Below, piece by piece: positions 40,726-51,700 of a stretch of DNA of 64,000 nt. The DNA is taken from contig NZ_WJXB01000010.1 in assembly GCF_009664975.1 (NCBI RefSeq), positions 186,001 through 250,000 of the forward strand, written 5' to 3'. A program made the position numbers and the translations under genes. Position 1 is the stretch's first letter; each line of letters begins with the position of its first letter. The notes beneath the pieces were generated by a model, which ran no database searches, was not told where the DNA came from, and worked only from the letters and a program-made list of their open reading frames with translations. The stretch comes from Paenibacillus monticola. Its GTDB lineage: Bacteria > Bacillota > Bacilli > Paenibacillales > Paenibacillaceae.

Positions 40726-42310
40726 CGACGAACCCTACGTAGTCGATGATCTGTCCATCTCGCTTCCTTGGAGGGAGATGGGATTCGAACAAGTTCATAA
40801 AGCTTATTCTGGGTATGAGGCGCTAGAGCTGCTTCAACGCTATCCTATCGACATTGTAGTCACTGACATCAATATGCCGGAAATCTCAGGCATCGAACTG
40901 ATTACCTCCATCCGCAGTCACTGGAAGCATATTCGGGTAGTTATGCTGACCGGTTATGCCGAGTTCGAATATGCCCGCAAGGCAATAGAAGAACAAGCCA
41001 GTGCCTACTTGCTTAAGCCGATTGCCAATGACCAGTTGATCGCAGTTATTGGCAAGCTCCAGGAAGAGCTGCGCAGTGAATGGGAGACATGGTCCTCCTA
41101 CCAGCGGACCATGCAGACCTTCCGTGAGCATCTTCCACTCCTGCGGGACCGTCTGCTCAGCGAGCTGCTGCAGGGACGGAAGATGTCCGCGCCGCAACTG
41201 CAAGAACGGCTGTCCCAATTCAATCTACCGCTCTCAACCGATCTGCCGATATGCCTCGCGGTCGTCAGGCCGGAGGAGTTCTTCCGGCGCCAGGACATGA
41301 ATAGCATGCTGCTGTTCGAATACGCAATCATCAATATCGCACAGGAGCTGTTCCAGAACCGATTCCACATCTGGTCCTGCAAGGATGTGCATGATTATCT
41401 CGTATTTGTGCTGCAGCCCAGGGATGATATCGAATCCAGCGGCAATCCTGCGGATGAGGTCGCTCAGGCGGCCTACCAGTTGCAGAACCATGTCGGCACG
41501 CTGATTGGTGGCGGCCTCTCCGTGGTCACTACAGGATGGGGAGGATTTCCTGACCAGGTCTACACGCTCTATCAATCCGCCATCTCGGCCATCCGTCAGC
41601 ATATCGGTAGTGAAACAGGCATCTATCTAGACGCAACGGACAACAGCGGGTCCCAACCTGTAGAGATTCTCCAGCCGCTCTATGAGCCTCCGCTGCTCTT
41701 TCATATGTTCGAAGCGAACAACTGGCAGGGCATCGAAGAGAAACTGAATGCCATCGTTTCGGAGCTGGTCCGAAATCCGGACCGGTCGCTTGAGCATATC
41801 CATGAAACCCGTCTGCATCTGGAGACGGCATTCTATTATTTCGCCCACAAGAACAACAAAATGCTGGGCGAGATTGTTGGCAATCCGCTCTTGGAGCAGG
41901 CTCCATTCCAGACACCGGACAAACTGCGGGAATGGGCGCTGGAGGTAATCGTTCTGCTGAAAGAGCATTTTGAATCGGAGCGGCTGAATAGCCGAACCGT
42001 CCTGATCCGGAATGTCCATGAATATATCAACCTCAATCTGCACTATGTCTCACTTCAAGCTATCGCCGATCATGTTCAGATGCATCCAGTCTACCTCTCC
42101 AAAATGTACAAGCTAGAGACAGGCAAGCGAATCAGCGACTACATCAGTCAGGTCAAGATGGAAAAAGCGGCGTATCTGCTGATTCATACGCCGCTAAAAA
42201 TTTATGAAGTTTCCGCCGAGCTTGGCTACTCCAATGCCCACTATTTTATTAAACTTTTCAAGGAATACGCCGGCATGACCCCACATGAGTTCCGCGAACG
42301 GGCGTTGTAA
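40703..42310 (+). CDS. YesN-type response regulator with AraC DNA-binding domain
   Basis: A 535-residue regulator. The receiver domain (1-120) has acidic Asp8/Asp9, phosphoacceptor Asp55 (IVVTDINMP), Thr83 and Lys105 (LLKPIA). A long middle region (about 130-430) of the YesN type precedes two AraC-type helix-turn-helices (about 435-535): SLQAIADHVQMHPVYLSKMYK and KIYEVSAELGYSNAHYFIKLFK, ending MTPHEFRE. It is translationally coupled to the kinase. It is the best candidate to bind the 27-bp motif at three glucanase and importer promoters. Confidence 0.93.
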   Translation: MHQILLVDDEPYVVDDLSISLPWREMGFEQVHKAYSGYEALELLQRYPIDIVVTDINMPEISGIELITSIRSHWKHIRVVMLTGYAEFEYARKAIEEQASAYLLKPIANDQLIAVIGKLQEELRSEWETWSSYQRTMQTFREHLPLLRDRLLSELLQGRKMSAPQLQERLSQFNLPLSTDLPICLAVVRPEEFFRRQDMNSMLLFEYAIINIAQELFQNRFHIWSCKDVHDYLVFVLQPRDDIESSGNPADEVAQAAYQLQNHVGTLIGGGLSVVTTGWGGFPDQVYTLYQSAISAIRQHIGSETGIYLDATDNSGSQPVEILQPLYEPPLLFHMFEANNWQGIEEKLNAIVSELVRNPDRSLEHIHETRLHLETAFYYFAHKNNKMLGEIVGNPLLEQAPFQTPDKLREWALEVIVLLKEHFESERLNSRTVLIRNVHEYINLNLHYVSLQAIADHVQMHPVYLSKMYKLETGKRISDYISQVKMEKAAYLLIHTPLKIYEVSAELGYSNAHYFIKLFKEYAGMTPHEFRERAL

Positions 42311-42315
42311 CGCCC

Positions 42316-45285
42316 TTAACCTTCAAATCGCAGCTCTACCTCATGGGGTAAGCCGTCATCTGCCGCCAGCACAATTCCTTCCTCAAGGACTCGGCCATCT
42401 AGTGTCAAACGGACTGTGCCGTCCTGCATTCGGCAGAAGCCCTCCGGCTTAATGATTCGAATCCGGTATGAAGAACCTCCGAACTTCAGCGTGTAGACGA
42501 AATCCGTCTGCTCTTCCCGCAGGATCGGATTTAGCGCAATGCCTTGCGCCGTATATTCAATACCCAGCGCTTCCATCAGCGAGAGGGTGAGCCAAGTCGA
42601 GGTGCCACTTAGCATCGGACCGATGTTCTCACCGGTCTCGCTGTTATTGTATTGGGTACAGAATCTAGGATTTCCGCAGATTGCATAAGGATCTTCCATA
42701 GTCTTAAACGGCATGATCCGGTCCAGCAGCCAATAACCGAACCGACCCAACTCGGCGGCAAGTTCTGTATCCGACACTTCCTTGGCTCCCTTAAACATCG
42801 CTGCAGCAGCCATCATGCAAGCATGCTTGAACACGCCGCCGTTCTCACGGTCGCCCGGAAAGTATTCGTCCGAAGCTGTATGGGAGGATACCCGTCCCAG
42901 TGCGACAGCAGAAACCAGCTTCAACCCGAAAGGAGTCATGAGATGCTTCTTCATGGTGTCCAGCATCACGGTAATCTGTGCTTCATCCGCACAGCCGGAT
43001 AGGATGCTCCAACTAAAGGAATTCAGGAAGTAAGAACCGTCGGACGCCGGATCTGAAGACAGACCATCCCCTGCGGCTCCCAAATACGTGTATTCTCCGT
43101 TTGCATACCGATTGAACAGCACTCGTGCGAAGAAATTGTCTTTCCATGCATGTTCTTGAATGCGTCCTCGCAGCTCTGCTCCGAAGTGATCCAACTCGGC
43201 AGCATAATTCAGATCTCCCTTCCGGACGGACAGTATGGACAATTCATCCACCGCCACCTTCAGCAGGAAAGCATTCATTACGCTCTCGGAATAATCGCTG
43301 TGCAACGGGTCGCCAAACACTCCGCCGGCTTCTAGCTGCTTCCGGTAGCGCTCTTCCTTAGCCGGGCCATTCAGATACGTATCATCCAGCTTCAGACAGT
43401 CGTTCCAGTCTGCGTAGTCCAGCAATGGAAGACCATGTCGGCCGACCGAAATTTGACCCGAATATACAATGATCGCTTTTAATGTCTCGAAGACCGGACG
43501 GTAGGTTTCTTGACCCGCCACCGGGCAAGACTCATCCAGGAACTCGAGATCTCCTGTGAGCATTACATAGCGGTAGACGGCTTGAATAAGCCATAATGCG
43601 TCGTCGGACCATTTGCCTGGCTCCTTGCCGGCCCAGAAGAAATTGTGATACGCATAGCCCAGCTCGAACACCATGCCGGTCCATTCCTTCAGCAGACTTT
43701 TCACCAGACCGCTTCGTCCCATACCAACAAAATAATACATGGAGGCATACAAATCCTGAATTTCGCGGAAACCAATTTCCCTGTACCCCTTTTGTGTCTG
43801 GCAAAAAGAACGGGAGACGAACGTTTGGTAGAGCACCTGAAATGGCAGATTGCGGTTGACAAACACATCGAAGTTATCGTCACCGGAGGATACCTGCAGG
43901 AACTTGCCATACTCCCGCACGAAGCCGGACGATTCCGCCAGCGCCGATTCCGCCGCGCTGCGGTCGGAGAAACGGGCAACCAGCGCCCCTACCTCGTCCG
44001 CCAGCACCGTTTCATTCCAGTGTGCGCCGCTCTTGTCAGAGACAAGTCCGGTCAACTGATCAACCGTTACGGCGCTTCCGGCGGAAATATGAACCTCGCC
44101 GGCTACGGCGAAGAAGCCCGGTCCCTTGCGGTGCAGAATGTTGCTCAGCCTAAGCGCGCCGGACGGACGGTGCAGCGAGCCGGTACCAACGAATTCATTG
44201 TAACTGACGCAGTATTCGCGCGGCAGTATCGGTCCGCCCGCTCCGTGTACGATCATCGTGTGGAAGCGCAGATCATGACGACCGCCTTCCGGATAATAAT
44301 CGGGACTGATAGCCGCCACGGCTCCAGAGGAATCCTGAAGCACACCGCCCTGCATAATGACATTGCTGTACAGCACATCCTCGAACAGTGCGCCCGGAGC
44401 CGCGGAACCGAACATTCCCGTGTAGACGATCCGGAGACAGCGGTCACCTTCTCCATGGTTCGCAATCTCTATCCGCTGCATTTCAGTCGCCAGAGGCATC
44501 CCTTCAGAGTGTGGGAGGATAAAGAGGGTACGGGTGATTTCCAGACCGCAGCGGGTGCGGTAGCTTATGACGGTGGCATTCTGCGAATGCCGACAGACCG
44601 CCGATTCAATCCCTTCATCTCCGGGGTCTGCGGAATAAAAGATCTGCTTCCCGTGCTCAAACAGATAAAATTGCCGGTTGGCCGGAAATCCGTTCTCCTC
44701 CTGCCGCATATCCCAGCGGGTCGCCAGCACTTGAGTTGCCGCGTGCGAGCGAAAGCTCCCGCCGCCGAACCGGTCAACTACACTCTTGGGCGTGGTCTGC
44801 AGCGGATGGGGAAACTGGAGACGGTTGCCAAGCAGCAAATTGACTGCGAAATGCGGACCCGGAACGGGTGATCGCAGATCGATTACATGCTCTCCCTCGG
44901 CGTTGAGCGACCCGGCCCAGCCAGGCGCGGCTTGCAGTTGCACCAGTGCCTCCCTTGCGGTCGCCTCCGGTAATTCAGTGCACTCTTCCTGTCTTCCGGC
45001 ATGACGGATATACAAGGACAGTCCCGTACCTTCGCCGCTTACAGCGAACAGCGCCGATGTGCCGGCTTCAACTGGCAGCAGCGCAACCACGGCGGGCAGC
45101 TTGAGCAGCTCCTGAATAGCCGGCAGCCGAAGCGGTAATCCGGCTATTCCGACAGCCCCGCGGCGTTCCGAATCGGTAAAGAGAGCACTAATATGCGCGC
45201 CAGTTCCAATCCGGTCGGCGAACGCTTGACTCAGGATATCTTCAGCCGAAGCCGTTGCTTCTCTTGCAGTAGTAAGTTTGAGCAT
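42316..45285 (-). CDS. GH94-like glycoside phosphorylase (beta-glucan oligosaccharide phosphorylase)
   Basis: A 989-residue cytoplasmic enzyme with an N-terminal beta-sandwich part and an alpha/alpha barrel (about 480-900). GH94 landmarks are LLDYADWNDCL with catalytic Asp626, the GDRENGGVFKHACMM phosphate-site segment, the SDDALWLIQAVYRYV helix and a late MLSGTSTWLTLSLMEALG. GH94 and related enzymes phosphorolyse beta-linked disaccharides or oligosaccharides to sugar 1-phosphate. Context (laminarinase, lichenase, importer) suggests a beta-1,3 or mixed-linkage gluco-oligosaccharide; cellobiose, laminaribiose and beta-1,2 oligomers remain possible. It follows the permease genes by 33 bases in one operon. 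Confidence 0.85.
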   Translation of the reverse strand: MLKLTTAREATASAEDILSQAFADRIGTGAHISALFTDSERRGAVGIAGLPLRLPAIQELLKLPAVVALLPVEAGTSALFAVSGEGTGLSLYIRHAGRQEECTELPEATAREALVQLQAAPGWAGSLNAEGEHVIDLRSPVPGPHFAVNLLLGNRLQFPHPLQTTPKSVVDRFGGGSFRSHAATQVLATRWDMRQEENGFPANRQFYLFEHGKQIFYSADPGDEGIESAVCRHSQNATVISYRTRCGLEITRTLFILPHSEGMPLATEMQRIEIANHGEGDRCLRIVYTGMFGSAAPGALFEDVLYSNVIMQGGVLQDSSGAVAAISPDYYPEGGRHDLRFHTMIVHGAGGPILPREYCVSYNEFVGTGSLHRPSGALRLSNILHRKGPGFFAVAGEVHISAGSAVTVDQLTGLVSDKSGAHWNETVLADEVGALVARFSDRSAAESALAESSGFVREYGKFLQVSSGDDNFDVFVNRNLPFQVLYQTFVSRSFCQTQKGYREIGFREIQDLYASMYYFVGMGRSGLVKSLLKEWTGMVFELGYAYHNFFWAGKEPGKWSDDALWLIQAVYRYVMLTGDLEFLDESCPVAGQETYRPVFETLKAIIVYSGQISVGRHGLPLLDYADWNDCLKLDDTYLNGPAKEERYRKQLEAGGVFGDPLHSDYSESVMNAFLLKVAVDELSILSVRKGDLNYAAELDHFGAELRGRIQEHAWKDNFFARVLFNRYANGEYTYLGAAGDGLSSDPASDGSYFLNSFSWSILSGCADEAQITVMLDTMKKHLMTPFGLKLVSAVALGRVSSHTASDEYFPGDRENGGVFKHACMMAAAAMFKGAKEVSDTELAAELGRFGYWLLDRIMPFKTMEDPYAICGNPRFCTQYNNSETGENIGPMLSGTSTWLTLSLMEALGIEYTAQGIALNPILREEQTDFVYTLKFGGSSYRIRIIKPEGFCRMQDGTVRLTLDGRVLEEGIVLAADDGLPHEVELRFEG

Positions 45286-45318
45286 GACTCACTCTCTCCT
45301 TTCATAGCATGCTGCGGA

Positions 45319-46176
45319 TCAGCCCTTAACGGCTCCCGCGGTCATACCGCTAATAAAGTATTTCTGCGTCATGAAGAATACCACCATAACCGGCACCGTT
45401 ACAACAGTGGAAGCTGCCATTAGCAGGTCATAGCGGGTATTGTACTGGCCGACAAACAGGCGGATACCGACCGGAATCGTCTGTACATCCGAACTGGTCG
45501 TCAATACCCAGGCGAAGAGAAGCTCATCCCACGCTGTAAGGAAGATAAAGATGCCAGTCGCAATAATGCCAGGTACAGAGAGCGGCAGAATGATTCTGTA
45601 AAACGCCTGAAATCTCGTGCAGCCATCAATCGAAGCCGACTCTTCTAGATCTCTTGGAATGGATACAAAGAAACCGCGCATAATCCAGATACTGATTGGG
45701 GTATAGAAGGCCGTATAGACGAGAATCATTCCCCAGTACGTGTTGATCATCGGCAAACCGAAGGTATTCTTGATCCACAGGAACATTAGGTATATCGGAA
45801 ACAGGAACATAATGCCCGGAATCAGCTGAGTGGATATGATACTCATGCCGAACAGCTTCGATCCCGGAAAATCAAACCGGGCCAGAGCATATCCCGCCAG
45901 GACGGCAAAGGAACCGGCAAGCAGGGTCGTCGCGCCGCAGATCAGAAGGCTGTTGCGGAAATATATGGCGAAATTAACTGTGTCCCACATGTTGATGTAA
46001 TTAACCCACTGCGGCTTCGGCAAACTGAAGGTAGTGATGCCGTTCAGAATTTGATTGTTCGAGTGCAGGGAGGTAAAAATCATCCACAGAATCGGAAATA
46101 TCGTCACCACAACGATGATCCAGGTCAGAGAAGTCAGTAGAAACGAACTTACAGAACGTTTACGGTGTGTATTCAT
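45319..46176 (-). CDS. Carbohydrate ABC transporter permease (MalG type)
   Basis: A 285-residue inner-membrane permease with six hydrophobic segments. The EAA loop that contacts the ATPase is visible as ESASIDGCTRFQAFYRIILPLSVPGI (about 185-210). It pairs with the MalF-type permease whose gene it overlaps by four bases. No ATPase gene is in the operon; such Paenibacillus importers usually share an MsmX-type ATPase encoded elsewhere (family knowledge). Confidence 0.95.
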   Translation of the reverse strand: MNTHRKRSVSSFLLTSLTWIIVVVTIFPILWMIFTSLHSNNQILNGITTFSLPKPQWVNYINMWDTVNFAIYFRNSLLICGATTLLAGSFAVLAGYALARFDFPGSKLFGMSIISTQLIPGIMFLFPIYLMFLWIKNTFGLPMINTYWGMILVYTAFYTPISIWIMRGFFVSIPRDLEESASIDGCTRFQAFYRIILPLSVPGIIATGIFIFLTAWDELLFAWVLTTSSDVQTIPVGIRLFVGQYNTRYDLLMAASTVVTVPVMVVFFMTQKYFISGMTAGAVKG

Positions 46177-47153
46177 TGGGCATTCAACTCCGTTCTAAAG
46201 GCTCGGTACCAAACGCCGACTACCATCAGCATCACGATCATCAGCATTATTGAAGCGGCAGAACCGGAACCAAACGACCAATAGCCGAAGGATTGGCGGG
46301 TCAAGGCCGTCATCATCAGGTCTCCCCACTCACCCGGATATCCGGCGCCGTTGCCGAACATCGTGGCGACGATATTGTAGGAGTAGACATTGTTAATGAT
46401 TTGGAACAAAAGCTGTACCGCAATGACCGGTTTGAGCATCGGCAGGGTAATATGCCAGAATTGGCGGAGCTTGTGGGCGCCATCAATGGTTGCCGCCTCA
46501 TAGATGTCATCGGGAATGGTCTGCAATCCAGCCAGGAAAATAACCATCAAGAACGGCCAGCCGCGCCAGATGGTCGGAATAATGATCGCCCAGATGGTAT
46601 TCGGTCCCATCAGCCAGAAGGGTTTGTCCGCGAAAAGGTGCAGAACGTCGACCAGAAAATAGTTGATAATGCCATTCTGCTGCCACATGAAGCCCCAGAG
46701 CACGCCGACAACATACGACGGGACGACCCAAGGGAGTAGCATGGCTGTACGGGCAATGCCGCGGCCGGGAAAGTCACGGTTCATCAGCATGGCCATCATC
46801 AGCCCCATAATCATTACGCCGATAGTTACAATGACGGCATAAATTGCTGTGTTGCGTACGGCAAAATTCAACCCCTGGCGGACCGGATTATCGGAGTTAA
46901 ACAAGAGGCCGATATAATTGTCCAGCCCGACAAAAGGCGCTTTCAAAAATTTACCCAACGTAAATTGGTTCAGTTTCAAAAATGACATCCAAATTCCCTC
47001 AAGCATCGGGATCAGGTGCACTAGCATCATGAAGATGATAGTCGGCACCATCAGCATGTAAGCGAACTTGTTCTCTCTGATTCGCTTGCGCCACAGACCA
47101 CGCTTGCCGGAAGAGGCTTTTGCAGGAAGATTTTTTTCAGTATGGAGTCTCAT
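46173..47153 (-). CDS. Carbohydrate ABC transporter permease (MalF type)
   Basis: A 326-residue permease with a basic N-terminal tail (about 1-30), six membrane segments and the EAA motif EAATIDGAHKLRQFWHITLPMLKPVI (about 217-242). It forms a heterodimeric channel with the downstream MalG-type protein and receives sugar from the binding protein encoded just upstream (77-base gap). Confidence 0.95.
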   Translation of the reverse strand: MRLHTEKNLPAKASSGKRGLWRKRIRENKFAYMLMVPTIIFMMLVHLIPMLEGIWMSFLKLNQFTLGKFLKAPFVGLDNYIGLLFNSDNPVRQGLNFAVRNTAIYAVIVTIGVMIMGLMMAMLMNRDFPGRGIARTAMLLPWVVPSYVVGVLWGFMWQQNGIINYFLVDVLHLFADKPFWLMGPNTIWAIIIPTIWRGWPFLMVIFLAGLQTIPDDIYEAATIDGAHKLRQFWHITLPMLKPVIAVQLLFQIINNVYSYNIVATMFGNGAGYPGEWGDLMMTALTRQSFGYWSFGSGSAASIMLMIVMLMVVGVWYRAFRTELNAQ

Positions 47154-47230
47154 CTCTTATCCCTCGCTTTGTTAATGGAAGAAACCGCCGTGCCCTATAG
47201 TCGCGCGGCGGCCTCCCAAGTTCCTAGTAG

Positions 47231-48628
47231 TTATTGATTAATAATCGCTTTGACTTCAGCCGCTGCGGAGTCCAGCTCTTTCTTAATGCTTTCTTCCCCA
47301 TACGTGCCCTTCACACCGGCGACGATATCCCAAATGTTAGCAAAATGCTTTTGCAGCGCAGTTTCCGTAGGTCCCCATTGCGGAATGGCCGGATAGGTTC
47401 TTCCGTATTTTGTTGCTTCCGAGAATGCTTTCATATTGGCATCAAGATCCGGAGATTCCAGAAGAGACAATTTGGTAGGGAGCTGACCCGATACATTGGC
47501 ATAGGCCTTCTGCGCTTCATCCGAAGTCAGGTATTTAATAAGCTCCCATGTCGCTTCTTTGTTCTTAGATCCACTGAACACCGTCAGCTCGCTGCCGCCG
47601 ACAAAGGTAACCTGTCCTTCAGGACCGGCTGGAAGCGGAGCCACCGCAAAGTTTTTCGCTGCCTTCATATCGGCCATGCCGCCGTTTGCTTTCGGAGTAG
47701 CAAAGTTTTTGGCCAACCACGGTCCGGAGATAATCACTGCCGATTTGCCATCGCCGAAATCACTCTCAATCTGTGACGAGTTCTTTTCGAGCGAGGACTT
47801 ATCGACGAGACCTTCATGCGCGAGTCCTGTATAGAACATAACGCCTTTAAGCCCTTTCTCTTCGTTGAAGATTACGTTTTTGTTGTCTTCCGTGAGAACC
47901 TCGCCTCCTGCGGCCCAGATCCAAGGGAAAATATTATGCACTACGTTCCAGTCGTTCTTGCCCGGAAGTCCCAGTGCAGCGATCTTCTTGCCATCAACTG
48001 TTTGTCCGTTGACCGCTTCAAGTGCGCCCTTGAAGGAATCCCAATCCTTGAATGCGGTTACCGGATCTATCCCGGCTTGCTTGAATACATCGGTCCGGTA
48101 GTAAATGGCGCGCGCATCCACGAACCATGGCACTCCGTACACCTCGCTGTCGCCTGCGATGGAGGTAGTGTTCCAGATGGCCGGCAAGAAGGCCTCAGCG
48201 CCGCCCACATCGGCCACTTTGTCAGTTACTTTGTCAATACCGCCCATGCTAGCGATTGCCGGCACCCAGGTCGATCCGAGCTGGAGCAAATCCGGGCCTT
48301 CGCCGCTTGTTGCCGCCGTTGTGATCTTGGTCCAGGCGGAACCCCAGTCAAGCACCGTTACCTTGACGGTGACATTCGGATGCTCCTTCAGGTAGGGATC
48401 AAGCGTCTTCAGGAAGTCAGCATCCGGTTTGGGACTGTTCGGCATGACCCAAGCGTTCAGGGTAACCGGTTCCGTGCTTGGTGTTGCAGGAGCCGCAGTT
48501 GCGCTGGATTCTTCCTTCACTCCTCCGTTGTTAGCAGAACTTGATTGATTGTTGTTGCCTCCACATCCGCTGATGGCTACTGAAAATGCCATGAGCAGTG
48601 CACCAATTGATACTGCTGTCTTTTTCAC
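47231..48628 (-). CDS. Sugar-binding lipoprotein of the beta-glucan importer
   Basis: About 465 residues from a GTG at 48628 (GGGGGAG upstream; a longer frame to 48685 is rejected). The lipobox ISGC gives Cys22, followed by a Ser/Asn/Ala-rich tether. The mature protein is a MalE-type family 1 solute-binding protein: LNAWVMPNSPKPDADFLKTLDPYLKEHPNVTVKV at its start, then EGPDLLQLGSTWVP and SGPWLAKNF. First gene of the operon binding protein-MalF-MalG-phosphorylase, driven by the second copy of the activator-type promoter. Confidence 0.93.
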   Translation of the reverse strand: MKKTAVSIGALLMAFSVAISGCGGNNNQSSSANNGGVKEESSATAAPATPSTEPVTLNAWVMPNSPKPDADFLKTLDPYLKEHPNVTVKVTVLDWGSAWTKITTAATSGEGPDLLQLGSTWVPAIASMGGIDKVTDKVADVGGAEAFLPAIWNTTSIAGDSEVYGVPWFVDARAIYYRTDVFKQAGIDPVTAFKDWDSFKGALEAVNGQTVDGKKIAALGLPGKNDWNVVHNIFPWIWAAGGEVLTEDNKNVIFNEEKGLKGVMFYTGLAHEGLVDKSSLEKNSSQIESDFGDGKSAVIISGPWLAKNFATPKANGGMADMKAAKNFAVAPLPAGPEGQVTFVGGSELTVFSGSKNKEATWELIKYLTSDEAQKAYANVSGQLPTKLSLLESPDLDANMKAFSEATKYGRTYPAIPQWGPTETALQKHFANIWDIVAGVKGTYGEESIKKELDSAAAEVKAIINQ

Positions 48629-48691
48629 AATAAATCTCCCCCATTGTCGTTTGAAAATCACGGAGAACGGTTGCCCGTCCTCCATGTCTTG

Positions 48692-48747
48692 ATTATAAAA
48701 GCGTTGCTTGCCGGTCTAAATACCAAATCGCAAGCCTGAATAACAAA
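48692..48747 (-). promoter_or_regulatory. Activator site plus promoter of the importer operon (copy 2 of 3)
   Basis: Minus strand: TTTGTTAT-N13-TTGGTA (48721-48747) directly followed by TTTAGA (-35 position, 48715-48720), exactly 17 bases, TATAAT (-10, 48692-48697). It lies about 65 bases before the binding-protein start and between that gene and the laminarinase stop. Confidence 0.78.
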
Positions 48748-48760
48748 TTATAAAGCTTGT

Positions 48761-51700
48761 TCAAGGTGCGGCTACGGTTCCATTGTTCATCAACACAATA
48801 TCATCGACGTCCACCGCAAGATGGCCAGTGCCGCCATCCTTAATATTTCCCAGCTCGAACGAAATGCGGCCGATAGATGTGCTGCCTCCGGCAACGTCGA
48901 ATTCCAGGGTATATTCGGTGTATTCGGTATCCAGATCAACCACCTTGCTGGTATACCCGTGCCAGGTGTAATTATTTGCGACATCTAGCCAGCCGATGCT
49001 GATGTTCATTTTGCGCGCTGCTTCTGCCTTGGCTCTAAACGTGAGCGTATAATGATTTCCTTCGTTGTAGGCTACTCCCTCGTAATAGACCTGCCGGTCC
49101 CAACTGTTGGTCCCTGTGGAACCGACCTGCATCCGCAGCGCCCCATTCACATTGTCAATGGACAACTCGCCGCTGTCGGAGGAATAGCTGCTCCAGCTCT
49201 TCAGCGGGGCCGAGAAGTCTCCGTTTGGAATCAGATTCTCCCCATACACCTCACCGGCCATCACCGGACTTACCTGTTGCAGGGAAATGTTGCTCAGCTT
49301 GACCTTATGCGCTCCCAAGGATTCCGAAATCTTGCCCAGACTGAACTGAAGCAGGGCTGCAGGATCGCTTGCAGGAGCGGTGAACAGGTATTCATAATGT
49401 CCGCCGACTTCGCTCAGACTCACCTTCTCATTCGTATAGGCGGTCCAATTGTTGTCCGTAGAGCCGTCATGCTGGACCAGCACTCGAATCCATCGGGCTA
49501 TTGAGGCATCCGCATCGAAGCGAAGCAGATACTTCTTGCCTTGCTCTACCGGTATTGCCCCTTGCTTAACCTGTACATTCCAGTCCTCATCGCCGCTGCC
49601 GCCAAGGTCAACCTGCAGTGCTCCATACACAGCGGTCATGACGGTATTCTTCACTGGATCATTGTCGTCCCAGTCCTTCTTGAACAGCGTCCAGCCTTCT
49701 GTGGAAGCGTCATTAAAGCTTCCGTTCACCACCAGTTCGCGTGAAAGATCCAGCCAGGCCAGATTATAGCCGCTGCCGCCAAGACGGATATAATAGCTTC
49801 CCGCAGGCAGCTTCAGCGGTTCCCCGATGATTGCGCGGTAGGATTGAAGGCCTCCGGTATCTCCAATTGAAGTGCTATAGACAGATGCCGTCACCACACT
49901 CTGCTTGCCGGCATCCAGAACCGACAGCTCCAGCTCCGAATTGGCATGTACACTAGATACCCGGGTTACCGGAATAATGCTGGCCGCTTGAGGAAGAACC
50001 ACTTTGTATTCAACATAGTCACCCTTATCCATATCGGTGATGTCCTTGCCACCTTCGCCGCTCGGAATCAGGTGGGTCCCCGATGATCTCCAGTACTGAT
50101 CCCCTCGTAGATGCAGGTAGTTATTGAATATAGGTGGATCAACCATCCTTACCAGACGTACATTGTCAATCTCAGTCTGCCCCGGAGCCTGGCCAAGAAG
50201 GAACGATAATGCACCTTCAGTACCGGAAACGCCGGACAGTGCTATTTCCGCTGTATAGCTCTTCCACTCCGGCGTCAGAGTGAACGTTGCCCCGTCGGGA
50301 TAGAGAGTATTTCCACTACTGTTCTCGAGCTTAATTCCGACCGGCTGCGCCTTATCCGACCTGGCCTCGAACGCGAGCTGATAGACTCCTGCTGCTGACA
50401 TAGGTATTCCTGTCTGAGTGAGAGTTACATCCTCCGCTGACCCTCCGGCGCTCTGGACATCTGCCCTGAACTCCCGCTTCATCAGCGGCAGCTCCAGAGT
50501 ATTGGTTACACTGGCTTTCGCCGCTGCTCCAGAGTCCGGCTTAACGGCAAATGCCCAATAGCCCAATCGTCCTTCTCCCAGCTCGAACCCTCCATTATAA
50601 ATCAGGTTACCATCAGCAAGTGGTGTACGCACCACTTGTAGAGGCTCCGTCTCTACCACCCGAACATTAGCAAAATAAGCTGCTATGTCGTTCAGACCCA
50701 GATTGAACTCAAAACGGACATTGTTGTCGGAAGCCTGTGCCATGTTAAAGGTATATTCAAACGACTGCCAGTCCGGGGTAAGCTGGAAATTACGTTCTTT
50801 GGAATACGCCGTCCATCCGCCGCCGAATTCTGTCAGCTTGCTCATCAGCGGACGGGCCGCATCCGCTTTGGCGTCGAACGTCACCTTATAGGCTTTGCCC
50901 TTCTCCAGCATAAGCGGCTTCTGGGTGAGCTGAATGGAATAATTTTGTGTTCCCGCCTCTCTGATTGCAACCTTCAACGCCTTGCCCTTATTCTTATCGT
51001 CAATGACAGAAGCTGTAGCCGCACCGCCTGCATTCTCGATTAATTCCCAATATTCAGGAAGTCCATCGGCCGCTGCGGCTCCGGTGAAATCTCCGTTGTA
51101 AATCTGATTCCCGTCCGCAGGCATTGGACGCTGCGGAACGGAGGTTTCAGGCTTCGTTGGCCGCTTTCCCGTTACGTCCGGCCATTCATCCAACTTCTTA
51201 TACTTGTAGACCCGGACATAATCGACATACATCTTGTCGGACTGGAAGTCAGCCGCCGGGTCGCCCGGCCAATCGCCGCCCACTGCTAGATTGAGAATCA
51301 TATAGAACGGCCGGTCAAATGGTGCGGGATACGTATAGTAATCCGGCTGGCCTTCAGCCTTGGTTCCCCAATCACTCGTTTCGAAATACATTTTACCGTC
51401 CACGTAATACCGAATCAGGCCCGGGAGCCATTCGAGCGTGAAGTCATGATAATCGTCAGCGAATGTTTTGCCTTCCGGCAGAACATAAGTTTTGGACTGG
51501 GACATATGCGGGATGTCGTAATGAAGCGAACCATGAACGGTTCGCGGGTATAGATCAGCCTTCTCCGTATCACCAGCCACCGGTCCCGTTAATTCCATAA
51601 TGTCCATCTCGCCGCTTCCCGGCCAAGGTCCGTACTGCTTCTCTTCGTCGGTTGGCATCATCCAGATGGCTGGCCACATGCCCTGCTGAATTGGCAGCTT

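Noticed and set aside
43645..44871. A 408-codon open frame antisense to the GH94-like phosphorylase gene
   Set aside because: It lies wholly inside a convincing gene, has no ribosome site, and its composition reads as a shadow of high-GC codons on the other strand.
47816..48544. A 242-codon open frame antisense to the sugar-binding protein gene
   Set aside because: It is fully covered by a recognised lipoprotein gene on the other strand and is rich in Cys/His/Arg as shadows often are.
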